Assembly: GCF_015680235.1 (NCBI RefSeq) | Contig: NZ_JADLJL010000008.1 | Coordinates: forward strand, 1 to 64,000 | Direction of reading: 5' to 3' | Origin: Pseudomonas guariconensis | GTDB lineage: Bacteria; Pseudomonadota; Gammaproteobacteria; Pseudomonadales; Pseudomonadaceae | Length of the DNA stretch: 64,000 nt | In this document: positions 1 through 11,312 of the stretch, piece after piece | How positions within the stretch are numbered: position 1 is the first letter of the stretch | Layout of the letters: every line of letters begins with the position of its first letter | Notes under the pieces: model-generated | Databases searched by the model: none | Seen by the model: only the letters and a program-made list of their open reading frames with translations | Told to the model about the DNA's origin: nothing | Position numbers and translations under genes: made by a program

Positions 1-89
1 CTGCCCGCCGCCACCCTCTCCCTGCCGGCGGCTCCCGGGGGGGGGTCCCGGGCGGCCCCGGCGATGGGCTGCGTAGCAGCCCCAAGTGC
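1..89. repeat. GC-rich REP-like hairpin region at left edge
   Basis: No gene is visible here. Positions 25-62 are extremely GC-rich, with a run of nine G residues (37-45) flanked by CCCGGG-type complementary blocks. A second hairpin at 66-82 (GGGCTGC, GTA, GCAGCCC) resembles the tail of Pseudomonas REP elements seen elsewhere in the window, for example near 44365. The block lies just upstream of a clear terminator, as expected for the 3' end of a gene to the left. Confidence 0.4.
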
Positions 90-114
90 AGCCGACCTCA
101 GGGTCGGCTTTTTT
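90..114 (+). terminator. Rho-independent terminator
   Basis: A 7-bp stem AGCCGAC (90-96) / GTCGGCT (103-109) with a 6-nt loop is followed by six T residues (109-114). It would terminate a plus-strand gene that lies outside the window. It also sits 47 bp past the stop codon of the minus-strand RDD gene, but the T-tract is on the plus strand. Confidence 0.8.
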
Positions 115-160
115 GTGCCGGCAGGCAATGCTCTTGCACGCTCCTACAGGTTGGTAGGTT

Positions 161-646
161 TCACTTGCGCTTGGGCACCCGCACCAACTGGGTTTCTGAA
201 TAAATGTCGTGCCAGCCACGCTTGCGCTTGTCGACCAGCGCCCAGAGGAAGCCCAGGCCCAGGCACAGCCACGACGCGATGGCCACCACGAAGCGCAACA
301 ACGCCTGCCACAGGCTGATGGCACTGCCGTCGGCGTTCTGCACCCGTACGCCCCATACCTGCATGCCCAGGGTCTGGCCACCGTGGGTCCAGAACTTGGC
401 GAAGAAGCCAAACAGGGCGAACAGCAGGATCGTCGACAGCAGCGGGTCGCCGTCCAGCGCACCAGCATCGGTCAACTCGCGCATGCGCGCCTCGCCGATG
501 ATCGCCATCTGCACCAGCTTGTAGAGGCCGGCGGTGACGATCAGCAGCGCGGTGCACAGCAGGAAGTCATAGAACATCGCAGCCAGGCGGCGGCCCAGGC
601 CGACCGGTGGGAAGTCGCCTTGGGGGGCGAGCAGAGGCTTGGACAT
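161..646 (-). CDS. RDD family inner-membrane protein
   Basis: A 161-residue membrane protein of the RDD family (small proteins with paired Arg/Asp residues in helices). The family motif is visible near residue 19 (GRRLAAMFYDFLL). Three hydrophobic stretches can be read, at roughly residues 25-50, 65-90 and 110-135. The C-terminus is basic (VDKRKRGWHD...VPKRK), which places that end in the cytoplasm. Some members have been linked to Na+/H+ transport or stress tolerance, but most have no known role. The gene is transcribed alone, away from the cold-shock gene terminator at 687-720. Function beyond membrane location is not predictable from sequence. Confidence 0.85.
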   Translation of the reverse strand: MSKPLLAPQGDFPPVGLGRRLAAMFYDFLLCTALLIVTAGLYKLVQMAIIGEARMRELTDAGALDGDPLLSTILLFALFGFFAKFWTHGGQTLGMQVWGVRVQNADGSAISLWQALLRFVVAIASWLCLGLGFLWALVDKRKRGWHDIYSETQLVRVPKRK

Positions 647-686
647 GCAGGGGCAGCTCCATATGGCGAAGCGGCTATTCTACGGG

Positions 687-720
687 CAAAAAAAAGCCCC
701 TGCACATGGCAGGGGCTTTT
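687..720 (-). terminator. Terminator of the cold-shock gene (bidirectional shape)
   Basis: A 9-bp stem AGCCCCTGC (695-703) / GCAGGGGCT (709-717) with a 5-nt loop. A run of A residues at 687-695 becomes the U-tract on the minus strand. It lies 18 bp downstream of the csp stop codon. T residues at 717-721 give weaker plus-strand potential. Confidence 0.85.
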
Positions 721-737
721 TGAAGTCGGGATCGGGC

Positions 738-950
738 TTAGCCGGCGACCTGAACCTTGTCAGCCTGCATGCCTTTCTGGCCTTGCACTGCTTCGAAGGT
801 GACCTTCTGGCCTTCTTTCAGGCTCTTGAAGCCGTTGCCTTCGATGGCACGGAAGTGCACGAACAGATCCGGACCGCTTTCTGGGGTGATGAAGCCGTAA
901 CCTTTCTCGTCATTGAACCACTTGACGGTACCGTTCTGACGCTCAGCCAT
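738..950 (-). CDS. Cold-shock domain protein (CspA family)
   Basis: A 70-residue single cold-shock domain that covers the whole protein. Both nucleic-acid-binding motifs are present: RNP1 as KGYGFITPE (about residues 16-24) and RNP2 as LFVHFRAI (about 29-36). Members bind single-stranded RNA/DNA and act as RNA chaperones or antiterminators. Length is standard. The start is supported by AGGAAAC upstream of the ATG. The 5' untranslated region appears long, as is typical of csp genes. Whether it is cold-induced or constitutive cannot be told from the coding sequence. Confidence 0.95.
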   Translation of the reverse strand: MAERQNGTVKWFNDEKGYGFITPESGPDLFVHFRAIEGNGFKSLKEGQKVTFEAVQGQKGMQADKVQVAG

Positions 951-1192
951 TGTCTTGTTTCCTATGAAGCTTAAATTTTGATGACAGTTTCTTTCATATC
1001 TAAAGGTTATGAAAGAGTACCGGGCTGGGTTGCAGGAAAGTAAGAGACGTCGAACGGGTTGTAGCAGATTCAGCTACTGGCCCAGGTCACGAACTGTTGC
1101 GACCCATGCAAACACAGTGCAATGACTCTACGCTAACTCCAGCGAGAAAAACAAGCCCTGCGGACCACTGGATTCCCGGCTTTTGCCGATAA
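951..1192. other. Intergenic region upstream of csp, with inverted repeat
   Basis: No gene is seen. On the minus strand this is the 5' region of the cold-shock gene. An inverted repeat CTTTCAT (991-997) / ATGAAAG (1009-1015) lies 41-65 bp upstream of the csp start and could be a structured leader or a regulator site. AT content is locally high (970-1015), as expected for a promoter or untranslated leader. No confident -35/-10 pair was identified. Confidence 0.4.
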
Positions 1193-1238
1193 CCGACAAA
1201 ATTGTCGGAAACGGCATGGCGCCTGGCCTGGCGCCATG
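1193..1238. terminator. Tandem hairpins downstream of gcvT
   Basis: Two hairpins lie just past the gcvT stop codon (1297). The first has stem CATGGCGCC / GGCGCCATG at 1215-1238 with loop TGGCCT. The second is the palindrome CCGACAAAATTGTCGG at 1193-1208. There is no long U-tract on the minus strand, so this is a plausible but not canonical end of the gcvH-gcvP-sdaA-gcvT transcript. Confidence 0.4.
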
Positions 1239-1296
1239 TTCCAAAAGTTATATGACAGGTTCGAAAACGAATATGCAGAACCTGTCTCCCCGGTTA

Positions 1297-2418
1297 TCAA
1301 CCGCGATAGTAACGCTGCGCTACGAATGGCATTTTGCTCACTTTCAAGGCCACCTGCTTGCCGCGCACAACAGCGAACAAAGCGGTATCGAGTGCAGCAT
1401 GTTCGCTATCGACATAGCCCATGGCGACCGGGGCGCCGAGTGTCGGGCCGAAGCCGCCGCTGCACACTTCACCGACGGGCTGCCCGTCGGCATCGACGAT
1501 CTGCGCCCCTTCGCGGACTGGGGTGCGCTCTTGCGGCAGCAAGCCAACCCGCTTGCGGGCAACGCTTTGCCGTTGTTGCTCGAAGATGGCGTGGGCCCCC
1601 GGGAAACCACCGGCACGTGCGCCCTCGGCGCGGCGCACCTTGGACACGGCCCATAGCAGGCTGGCCTCGACTGGCGTCGTGGAGGTGTTCATGTCGTGGC
1701 CGTACAGGCACAGGCCGGCTTCCAGGCGCAGCGAGTCGCGTGCGCCTAGGCCGATCGGCTGTACCTCGGGCTCGGCCAGCAGGCGGCGGGCGAGGGCTTC
1801 GGCGGCGGCGACCGGGACCGAGATCTCGTAGCCGTCTTCACCGGTGTAGCCCGAGCGGCTGACATAGCAGTCGGCGCCTAGCAGGTTGACGGGGCGGAAC
1901 TGCATGAAGGTCATGCCGGCCACTTCCGGAGCCAGGCGCTCGAGCACCTTGACGGCAGCGGGGCCTTGCAGGGCCAGTAGGGCGCGCTCCTCGAACAGCG
2001 CCTGGATCTCGCAGCGCGCGCCGATGTGCTTTTGCAGGTGAGCCAAGTCCTGTTCCTTGCAGGCGGCGTTGACCACCAGGAACAGCTCGTCCTTGCCCAG
2101 GTTGGCGACCATCAGGTCGTCGAGGATGCCACCTTGCTCGTTGGTGAACATGGCGTAGCGCTGCATGCCCACCGGCAGGTCGATGATGTCCACCGGCACC
2201 AGGGTTTCCAGAGCCTTGGCGGCATCGCTGCCGCGCAGGCGGATCTGACCCATGTGCGAGACGTCGAACAGGCCCGCCTGTTCACGGGTGTGCAGGTGCT
2301 CCTTGAGCACGCCCAGTGGATACTGCACCGGCATGTCATAGCCGGCGAACGGCACCATGCGGGCGCCCAGTTCCAGGTGCAGGGCGTGCAATGGGGTCTT
2401 GTGCAGTGTTTCGGACAT
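1297..2418 (-). CDS. gcvT: Aminomethyltransferase (glycine cleavage T protein)
   Basis: A 373-residue T protein of the glycine cleavage system. It moves the methylene group from the aminomethyl-lipoyl arm of GcvH to tetrahydrofolate and releases ammonia. The N-terminus is typical (TPLHALHLELGARMVPFAGYDMPVQY), with the conserved LFDVSHMGQ motif near residue 50 and the folate-binding GCV_T fold followed by the C-terminal barrel (VGLLPQERTPVREG...). Length matches the family. A GAGGAA ribosome site precedes the ATG. It is the last gene of a minus-strand operon, 25 bp after sdaA. Pseudomonas genomes often carry a second gcv set elsewhere, so this may be one of two copies. Confidence 0.96.
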   Translation of the reverse strand: MSETLHKTPLHALHLELGARMVPFAGYDMPVQYPLGVLKEHLHTREQAGLFDVSHMGQIRLRGSDAAKALETLVPVDIIDLPVGMQRYAMFTNEQGGILDDLMVANLGKDELFLVVNAACKEQDLAHLQKHIGARCEIQALFEERALLALQGPAAVKVLERLAPEVAGMTFMQFRPVNLLGADCYVSRSGYTGEDGYEISVPVAAAEALARRLLAEPEVQPIGLGARDSLRLEAGLCLYGHDMNTSTTPVEASLLWAVSKVRRAEGARAGGFPGAHAIFEQQRQSVARKRVGLLPQERTPVREGAQIVDADGQPVGEVCSGGFGPTLGAPVAMGYVDSEHAALDTALFAVVRGKQVALKVSKMPFVAQRYYRG

Positions 2419-2443
2419 CGATGGTTCCTCGTTGTTATTCGGG

Positions 2444-3820
<1,377 letters not shown>

Positions 3821-3861
3821 TGCGTGTTCCCTCCAGAAGGTGAAAGCGAGTGCTGCGCACT

Positions 3862-3950
3862 CGATCGCTGGCAAGCCAGCTCTCACAGGTACTGCACCAT
3901 GCTTACGGGCAGCGAGACGCCTGTGGGAGCCGGCTTGCCGGCGATTGGGC
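3862..3950. repeat. REP pair, inverted, between gcvP and sdaA
   Basis: Two REP-like units face each other: one at about 3862-3890 (core ATCGCTGGCAAGCCAGCTC) and one at about 3919-3950 (core GGAGCCGGCTTGCCGGCGAT). They sit inside the operon, in the 142-bp gap between the gcvP stop and the sdaA start, and may affect mRNA stability between the two genes. Confidence 0.75.
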
Positions 3951-3962
3951 CAGCATGCCTGA

Positions 3963-6818
<2,856 letters not shown>

Positions 6819-6827
6819 GGCGGCTCC

Positions 6828-7205
6828 TCAGGCGTTTTCGTTGATCAGGCGGTCGTAGGCGGCCTGGTCGAGCAGTTTGCCGACGGCGCTGGCGTCGGCC
6901 GGAACGAAGCGGAAGAACCAGCCTTCGCCCAATGGGTCTTCATTGACCAACTCAGGGCTGTTGTTGAGGTCTTCGTTGACTGCGACCACTTTACCGGTCA
7001 AGGGCATGTACACGCCGCTGGCGGCTTTCACCGATTCCACGGTCGAGGCTTCGGCGCCTTGTTCGTATTGCTGCAGTTCCGGCAGTTGCACGTAGACCAC
7101 ATCGCCCAAAGCGTTCTGGGCATAGGCGGTGATGCCCACGGTGACACTGCCGTCAGCTTCGACGCGCAGCCATTCGTGATCTTCGGTGAAACGCAACTCG
7201 CTCAT
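6828..7205 (-). CDS. gcvH: Glycine cleavage system H protein
   Basis: A 125-residue lipoyl carrier that shuttles the aminomethyl group from P to T protein. The lipoylated lysine is K60 in the motif VESVKAASGVY. The N-terminus MSELRFTEDHEWLRVE is the family standard, which favours the start at 7205; an in-frame upstream extension of 18 residues does not resemble the family. First gene of the operon, 64 bp downstream of a sigma-54-type promoter. Co-transcription with gcvP, sdaA and gcvT is likely from the spacing. Confidence 0.96.
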   Translation of the reverse strand: MSELRFTEDHEWLRVEADGSVTVGITAYAQNALGDVVYVQLPELQQYEQGAEASTVESVKAASGVYMPLTGKVVAVNEDLNNSPELVNEDPLGEGWFFRFVPADASAVGKLLDQAAYDRLINENA

Positions 7206-7268
7206 GGGGAATCCTCGAAGCAGGGGAGGTAGGCACGGTGGTTCCGCGCTCTTGGTCACGATTCCCTT

Positions 7269-7284
7269 AGCAATAATGCGGCCA
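7269..7284 (-). promoter_or_regulatory. Sigma-54 (-24/-12) promoter of the gcvH operon
   Basis: On the minus strand the sequence reads TGGCCGCATTATTGCT. It has the invariant GG and GC dinucleotides at the spacing of the TGGCAC-N5-TTGC consensus. Transcription would start near 7258, about 53 nt before gcvH. In P. aeruginosa the orthologous operon is activated by the TyrR-like enhancer-binding protein GcsR with sigma-54. A GcsR-like gene lies at 12654-14162. Confidence 0.75.
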
Positions 7285-7348
7285 ATTAGTGCGAGGGCCC
7301 GGAAATCAAGGCGGACAGCGATTTGCGCGAGGGTTTGTCGGGTTGAGG

Positions 7349-7366
7349 TGTAATGAAATCACTACA
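7349..7366. promoter_or_regulatory. TyrR-type activator box, proximal
   Basis: An 18-bp imperfect palindrome TGTAATGAAATCACTACA with the TGTA-N10-TACA layout of TyrR-family boxes. It is centred about 100 bp upstream of the predicted gcvH transcription start, a typical enhancer position for a sigma-54 activator. Confidence 0.55.
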
Positions 7367-7434
7367 GCTCGGCGGCGATTGAAAAGCCATGGTGGATCAA
7401 ACCCTTGCGTACTGGTAGTCGAGGTGGTTTGGAA

Positions 7435-7466
7435 CGATTTCAGTACATTGTATTGAAATCGATACG
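7435..7466. promoter_or_regulatory. TyrR-type activator box, distal, with overlapping inverted repeat
   Basis: Box TGTATTGAAATCGATACG (7449-7466) matches the proximal box at most positions and starts exactly 100 bp from it. It overlaps a separate inverted repeat CGATTTCA (7435-7442) / TGAAATCG (7454-7461). The block lies directly after the stop codon of the upstream cytochrome gene. Confidence 0.5.
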
Positions 7467-7483
7467 GTCACCCCGTTCTGCCG

Positions 7484-8134
7484 TCAATGGTGGGCGTGCT
7501 TCTTACCGTCCGCATGGTGATGGGTACCTGGTACAGCCGCTTCCTGCGCCGGGGTAGTTCCATGATGAGCACCATGGCCATCGGGCGCATTGTGCATCCG
7601 GGTTTCACCGCCGCCATGCTGGTGGCCTGAACTGCTGGCGACCAACAGCTGATACTGCTCGGCATCCAAGGAGGGCAATTGCTGGAGGAAGGCGACGATG
7701 CCCCAGATGTACGGGTCTTCCATGCTCTTGCCCCAGGCCGGCATGCCCGTGGCCTTGATGCCATGCTTGATGGTCCAGAATGCCAGGGCAGGGCTTGCAT
7801 CCAGCCCTGGCTTGGCCAGGTTCGGCGGAGCAGGATACAGGCCTTGGCTCAGTTCGGTCTTTTCCAGGCCCGGCGCCAAGTGGCAGCTGACGCACATGGC
7901 GTTGTAGTTGCCGGCGCCTGTTCGAATCAAGGCTTCATCCTTGAGGTCAGGGACCTGGAGGTTTCGCGCACGCACTTCGATAGAGCGGTCTCGGGCCATG
8001 GCCAAGAAGGCGTGGACCGGGGCGAAGTGCGGGTCATCGGCCCCCACGTTGACCAGGCCGAAATAGGCCACCCCCAGGATGGCCGCACTACCTACGGCAC
8101 TTGCAAGGCTCAGCGTTTTTATTGTTCTTTTCAT
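7484..8134 (-). CDS. Cytochrome c with His-rich C-terminal tail
   Basis: A 216-residue exported protein. A signal/anchor segment (residues 1-30) precedes one c-type heme site, CVSCH, near residue 80. A distal methionine is likely in the MPAWGKSMEDPYIW stretch, as in class I cytochromes. From about residue 165 the chain becomes a low-complexity tail with some fifteen histidines (GHQHGGGETRMH...HHHADGKKHAHH) that would bind Cu or another metal. It is the last gene of the cop operon, 9 bp after copB, which suggests a periplasmic role in copper handling or copper-linked electron transfer. A heme plus metal-tail fusion is unusual. The ribosome site is modest. Confidence 0.8.
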   Translation of the reverse strand: MKRTIKTLSLASAVGSAAILGVAYFGLVNVGADDPHFAPVHAFLAMARDRSIEVRARNLQVPDLKDEALIRTGAGNYNAMCVSCHLAPGLEKTELSQGLYPAPPNLAKPGLDASPALAFWTIKHGIKATGMPAWGKSMEDPYIWGIVAFLQQLPSLDAEQYQLLVASSSGHQHGGGETRMHNAPDGHGAHHGTTPAQEAAVPGTHHHADGKKHAHH

Positions 8135-8143
8135 GTCAGGGTC

Positions 8144-9115
8144 TCAGAACCACATACGGATACCGGCCACGAAGCGCGCTTCTTCCACATCCTCGCCCTC
8201 GTCGCGCAGCATGTCGGCGGTATTGCCGTAGGAGCGGCTCCACGTGACGCCGATATAGGGCGCGAACTCGCGCCGTATTTCATAACGCAGGCGAAGGCCG
8301 ACTTCGGTGTTGGCCAGGCCCGAGCCGACGCCACGTGCTTCGTCGTTCTTGCCATAGACGTTCACTTCTGCCGTCGGCTGGAGGATCAGCCGATTGGTGA
8401 GCAATATGTCGTAGTCACCTTCCAGGCGCAGTGCGCTCTGGCCGTTCTCACCAACGAACGCCGTCGCTTCGGCTTCGAAGGCATAGAGCGCCATGCCTTG
8501 CAGCCCGAATGCGGCCCAGGTTTGCGGGGCGCCAGGCTTGAAGTCCTGGCGAACGCCGGTGACCACATCCCACCAAGGCCCGATGGCATGGCCCCAGAGC
8601 GCCTGGACCTCGGCTTCCTCGGTCACGCCGTTGGTGCGTTCGCCTTCGGAACGCAGCCAGAGGCGATCGACATCGCCGCCGATCCAGCCCGACGCATCCC
8701 AGGCCAAGGTGCTGCCGTCATCGGCGTCCTGGTACTCCAGTTGGTCGAGCAGGAAGAAGGTGTTGATCGCGCTGTCGTGGACGCCATGGCCGGGGAGCGG
8801 GGGAAAGGCAGCCTTGCGGTCGGCGTCGGTCAGCTCCGGAATGGGGGTGCGGCTTTCGGTCGCCGACGAAGCGCCTGGCGCGGCGTGGTTCATCTTGCCG
8901 TGATCCATGCCTTGCATCTGGCCGTGGTTCATCTGACTGTGACCCATGCCGTGCATCTGGCCGTGGTTCATCTGACTGTGACCCATGCCGTGCATTTGGC
9001 CGTGGTCCATCTGGCTGTGATCCATGCCTTCGGCTGCGCTTGCCGGGCCCAGGGCCAGGGCCCCGAACGAGACAAGCGCCGCCAGTGCGGATGATGCCGT
9101 GGTTCTACTGGTCAT
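8144..9115 (-). CDS. copB: Copper resistance outer-membrane protein CopB
   Basis: A 323-residue CopB/PcoB family outer-membrane protein. A signal peptide (about residues 1-27) is followed by a Met/His-rich copper-binding segment (residues 31-79) containing MxHxxM repeats. The conserved CopB barrel domain runs from about residue 100 to the C-terminal phenylalanine (GIRMWF), typical of outer-membrane barrels. Conserved stretches include [14 protein letters not shown] and YETAADM-type strand regions. It overlaps the small upstream gene by 11 bp. It probably sequesters or exports copper across the outer membrane with CopA. Confidence 0.93.
   Translation of the reverse strand: MTSRTTASSALAALVSFGALALGPASAAEGMDHSQMDHGQMHGMGHSQMNHGQMHGMGHSQMNHGQMQGMDHGKMNHAAPGASSATESRTPIPELTDADRKAAFPPLPGHGVHDSAINTFFLLDQLEYQDADDGSTLAWDASGWIGGDVDRLWLRSEGERTNGVTEEAEVQALWGHAIGPWWDVVTGVRQDFKPGAPQTWAAFGLQGMALYAFEAEATAFVGENGQSALRLEGDYDILLTNRLILQPTAEVNVYGKNDEARGVGSGLANTEVGLRLRYEIRREFAPYIGVTWSRSYGNTADMLRDEGEDVEEARFVAGIRMWF
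8879..8995. repeat. 39-bp tandem repeat encoding Met/His copper-binding units
   Basis: Three tandem 39-bp units within copB encode a 13-residue motif [13 protein letters not shown]. The first two are nearly identical at the DNA level and the third diverges ([13 protein letters not shown]). Copy number could vary between strains by slippage. Confidence 0.85.
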
Positions 9116-9383
9116 TGTCCTTGCCCGTTTGTGCCTTGTCCGTTTTCGGCTCAGGCTTCATCGAGCCGTGATCCATCATTTTTCCATGGTCCATGGGCAT
9201 CTTGCCGTGGTCCATGCTGCCGTGGTCCATCTGCCCATGATCCATTTTCTCCATCTCGCCCGCCGAGCGTTTCTGGTGTGCGTCATGCTCGTCTGCGGCC
9301 AGGGCCGCAGGCATCGACAACACGGCCAGGCCGAAGGCCAGCAGGCCGCCGAACAGTGTCTTACGCATCTTGGATTCATTCAT
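9105..9383 (-). CDS. Small periplasmic Met/His-rich copper-binding protein
   Basis: A 92-residue predicted periplasmic protein between copA and copB. A signal peptide (about residues 6-30, [18 protein letters not shown]) is followed by repeats of M-D-H-G-x-M ([15 protein letters not shown]...). Each repeat offers Met and His ligands for Cu(I)/Cu(II). The start at 9383 is chosen because GAGGAG lies 8 nt upstream; an earlier in-frame ATG gives five extra residues. Its place corresponds to small copC-like or copper-storage proteins of other cop operons, but it is not a CopC fold. Copper binding is inferred from composition and context. Confidence 0.8.
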   Translation of the reverse strand: MNESKMRKTLFGGLLAFGLAVLSMPAALAADEHDAHQKRSAGEMEKMDHGQMDHGSMDHGKMPMDHGKMMDHGSMKPEPKTDKAQTGKDNDQ

Positions 9384-9394
9384 TGCAAGTCTCC

Positions 9395-11140
9395 TCATTC
9401 GTCCACACGGACTTCACGGAACATGCCCATTTCCATGTGGAACAGCAGATGGCAGTGGTAGGCCCAGCGGCCCAGCGCGTCGGCGGTGACGCGATAGCTG
9501 CGCTTGGAGCCAGGGGGCATGTCGATGGTGTGCTTGCGCACCATGAAGTTGCCGTGCTCATCCTCGAGGTCGCTCCACATGCCGTGGAGGTGGATGGGGT
9601 GGGTCATCATGGTGTCGTTGACCAGGGTGATGCGCAGGCGCTCGCCGTATTTCAGGCGCAACGGCTCGGCGTCGGAAAACTTGATCCCGTCGAATGACCA
9701 GGAGAATTTCTCCATGTGGCCGGTCAGGTGCAGCTCGACGGTGCGGCCGGGCTCGCGGCCGTCCGGGTCGATGAACGTACTGCGCAGGTCGGCATAGGTC
9801 AGTACCTTGCGGCCGTTGTCGCGCAGCCCGATGCCCGGGTCGTCCAGCTTGGGCGTGGGGGTCATGGTCTGCATGTCGACCAGCGGGCTATTGCTTTCCG
9901 AGGCCGGGTGCTGCTGCATCTGGCCACCGGCGGCGCCATGGTTCATGCCCGCCATCTGGCTGTGGTCCATGCCGGCCATGTCGCCCTGCATGCCTGGGGC
10001 CATGCTGCCCATGCCGCCATGGTCCATGCCCATGTCGGCCATGCTGATCAGGGGGCGTGGGTCGAGCGCCGGTACCGCGGCGCTCAGGCCATGCTGCACG
10101 GCCAGGGTGCCGCGGGCATAACCGGTACGGTCCATGGACTGGGCGAAGATCGTGTAGGCCTGCTCAGCGGCAGGCTCCACCAGCACATCGTAGGTTTCCG
10201 CGACGGCGATGCGAAACTCGTCGATACTCACCGGCTCGACGGGCTGGCCGTCGGCGGCGACCACGGTCATCTTCAGGCCCGGGATGCGGACGTCGAAGTA
10301 GCTCATGGCCGAACCGTTGATAAAGCGCAGGCGGATCTTCTCGCCCGGCTTGAAGATGGCTGTCCAGTTGCCATCTGGCGCCTGGCCGTTCATCAGGTAG
10401 GTATAGGTATACCCGCTGACATCGGCGAGGTCCGTGGGGCTCATTTTCATTTCGGCCCACATCTTGCGGTCGGCCAGGGTGGCCGACCAGCCTTTCTCGC
10501 CCACGTCGTTGATGAAGTCGCCCACGGTGCGCTTGTGGAAGTTGTAGTAGTCGGACTGTTTTTTCAGCTTGGCCATGACCCGGGCCGGGTTCTCGTCGGT
10601 CCAGTCGCTGAGCATCACCACGTAATCGCGGTCGTACTGGAAGGGCTCGGGTTCCTTCGGGTCGATGACCAAGGGGCCGTATACGCCCACCTGTTCCTGC
10701 AACCCGGAATGGCTGTGGTACCAATAGGTGCCGCTCTGCCTGACCTGGAACCGGTATTCGTACAGGCCGTCCGGCGCGATGCCGTGGAAGCTCAGGCCCG
10801 GTACGCCGTCCATGTTGGCCGGCAGGATGATGCCGTGCCAATGGATCGAGGTGTCTTCCTGCAGGCGGTTGCGCACGCGCAGGGTGACCGTGTCGCCTTC
10901 ACGCCAGCGCAGGAGTGGCCCGGGCAGGGTGCCGTTGATGGTCATGGCCGTGCGCGAGGCGCCAGTGATATTGACCGGCGTCTGGCCGATGAACAGGTCG
11001 AATTCGGTACCGCTCAGCACCGTGGGCTGCCCTGGGCTGGTGAGGGCCCAGACCGGGCTGCGCCACAGGCCCAGGCCGCCCAGGATGCCACTTGCGGCCA
11101 GGCCCTTGACGAAGGTTCGCCTCGAGGTTTTGCAATGCAT
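9395..11140 (-). CDS. copA: Periplasmic multicopper oxidase CopA (copper resistance)
   Basis: A 581-residue CopA/PcoA oxidase that converts toxic Cu(I) to Cu(II) in the periplasm. A twin-arginine signal (SRRTFVKGLAASG) at the N-terminus predicts folded export. Copper ligand motifs run in order: HWHGIILP, YWYHSHSG, a Met-rich insert with MDHGGM and MAGMDHSQM repeats (about residues 365-415), HPIHLHGMW and HCHLLFHMEMGM. The start at 11140 matches CopA proteins; an ATG at 11230 would place 30 residues before the Tat motif and lies close behind the CopR box, so a long leader or the longer protein are both possible. First gene of the cop operon. Confidence 0.94.
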   Translation of the reverse strand: MHCKTSRRTFVKGLAASGILGGLGLWRSPVWALTSPGQPTVLSGTEFDLFIGQTPVNITGASRTAMTINGTLPGPLLRWREGDTVTLRVRNRLQEDTSIHWHGIILPANMDGVPGLSFHGIAPDGLYEYRFQVRQSGTYWYHSHSGLQEQVGVYGPLVIDPKEPEPFQYDRDYVVMLSDWTDENPARVMAKLKKQSDYYNFHKRTVGDFINDVGEKGWSATLADRKMWAEMKMSPTDLADVSGYTYTYLMNGQAPDGNWTAIFKPGEKIRLRFINGSAMSYFDVRIPGLKMTVVAADGQPVEPVSIDEFRIAVAETYDVLVEPAAEQAYTIFAQSMDRTGYARGTLAVQHGLSAAVPALDPRPLISMADMGMDHGGMGSMAPGMQGDMAGMDHSQMAGMNHGAAGGQMQQHPASESNSPLVDMQTMTPTPKLDDPGIGLRDNGRKVLTYADLRSTFIDPDGREPGRTVELHLTGHMEKFSWSFDGIKFSDAEPLRLKYGERLRITLVNDTMMTHPIHLHGMWSDLEDEHGNFMVRKHTIDMPPGSKRSYRVTADALGRWAYHCHLLFHMEMGMFREVRVDE

Positions 11141-11275
11141 GCCGTGTATGTCCCATGAGTCAATGGAGCCTGCGCGATCCATCGGCGCGGCCAGGCTGTC
11201 GGGCTGGGCTATGCGCCACAGCTCGCTCATGGTCTTAGCCTAGGCAGCGACGGCTGTCAGCTGCCTGAGACAAGC

Positions 11276-11290
11276 ATTACAGTTTTGTCA
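11276..11290 (-). promoter_or_regulatory. CopR-type box upstream of copA
   Basis: On the minus strand the sequence is TGACAAAACTGTAAT. It fits the TGACA-N4/5-TGTNAT pattern bound by CopR/PcoR/CusR response regulators. It lies 46 bp before the upstream ATG and 136 bp before the preferred copA start. No copRS genes are present in the window. Confidence 0.7.
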
Positions 11291-11312
11291 GCTTGGGGCG
11301 CGAGCCCCGTAG

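Noticed and set aside
7206..7268. Glycine riboswitch before gcvH
   Set aside because: The predicted leader is only about 53 nt, too short for a glycine aptamer, and none of its conserved blocks were seen. A sigma-54 promoter explains the region better.
7484..11140. Copper cluster as a horizontally acquired island
   Set aside because: GC content and codon use look like the surroundings and there is no integrase, tRNA or repeat at the borders. Insertion between gcv and its regulator is suggestive, but not proof.
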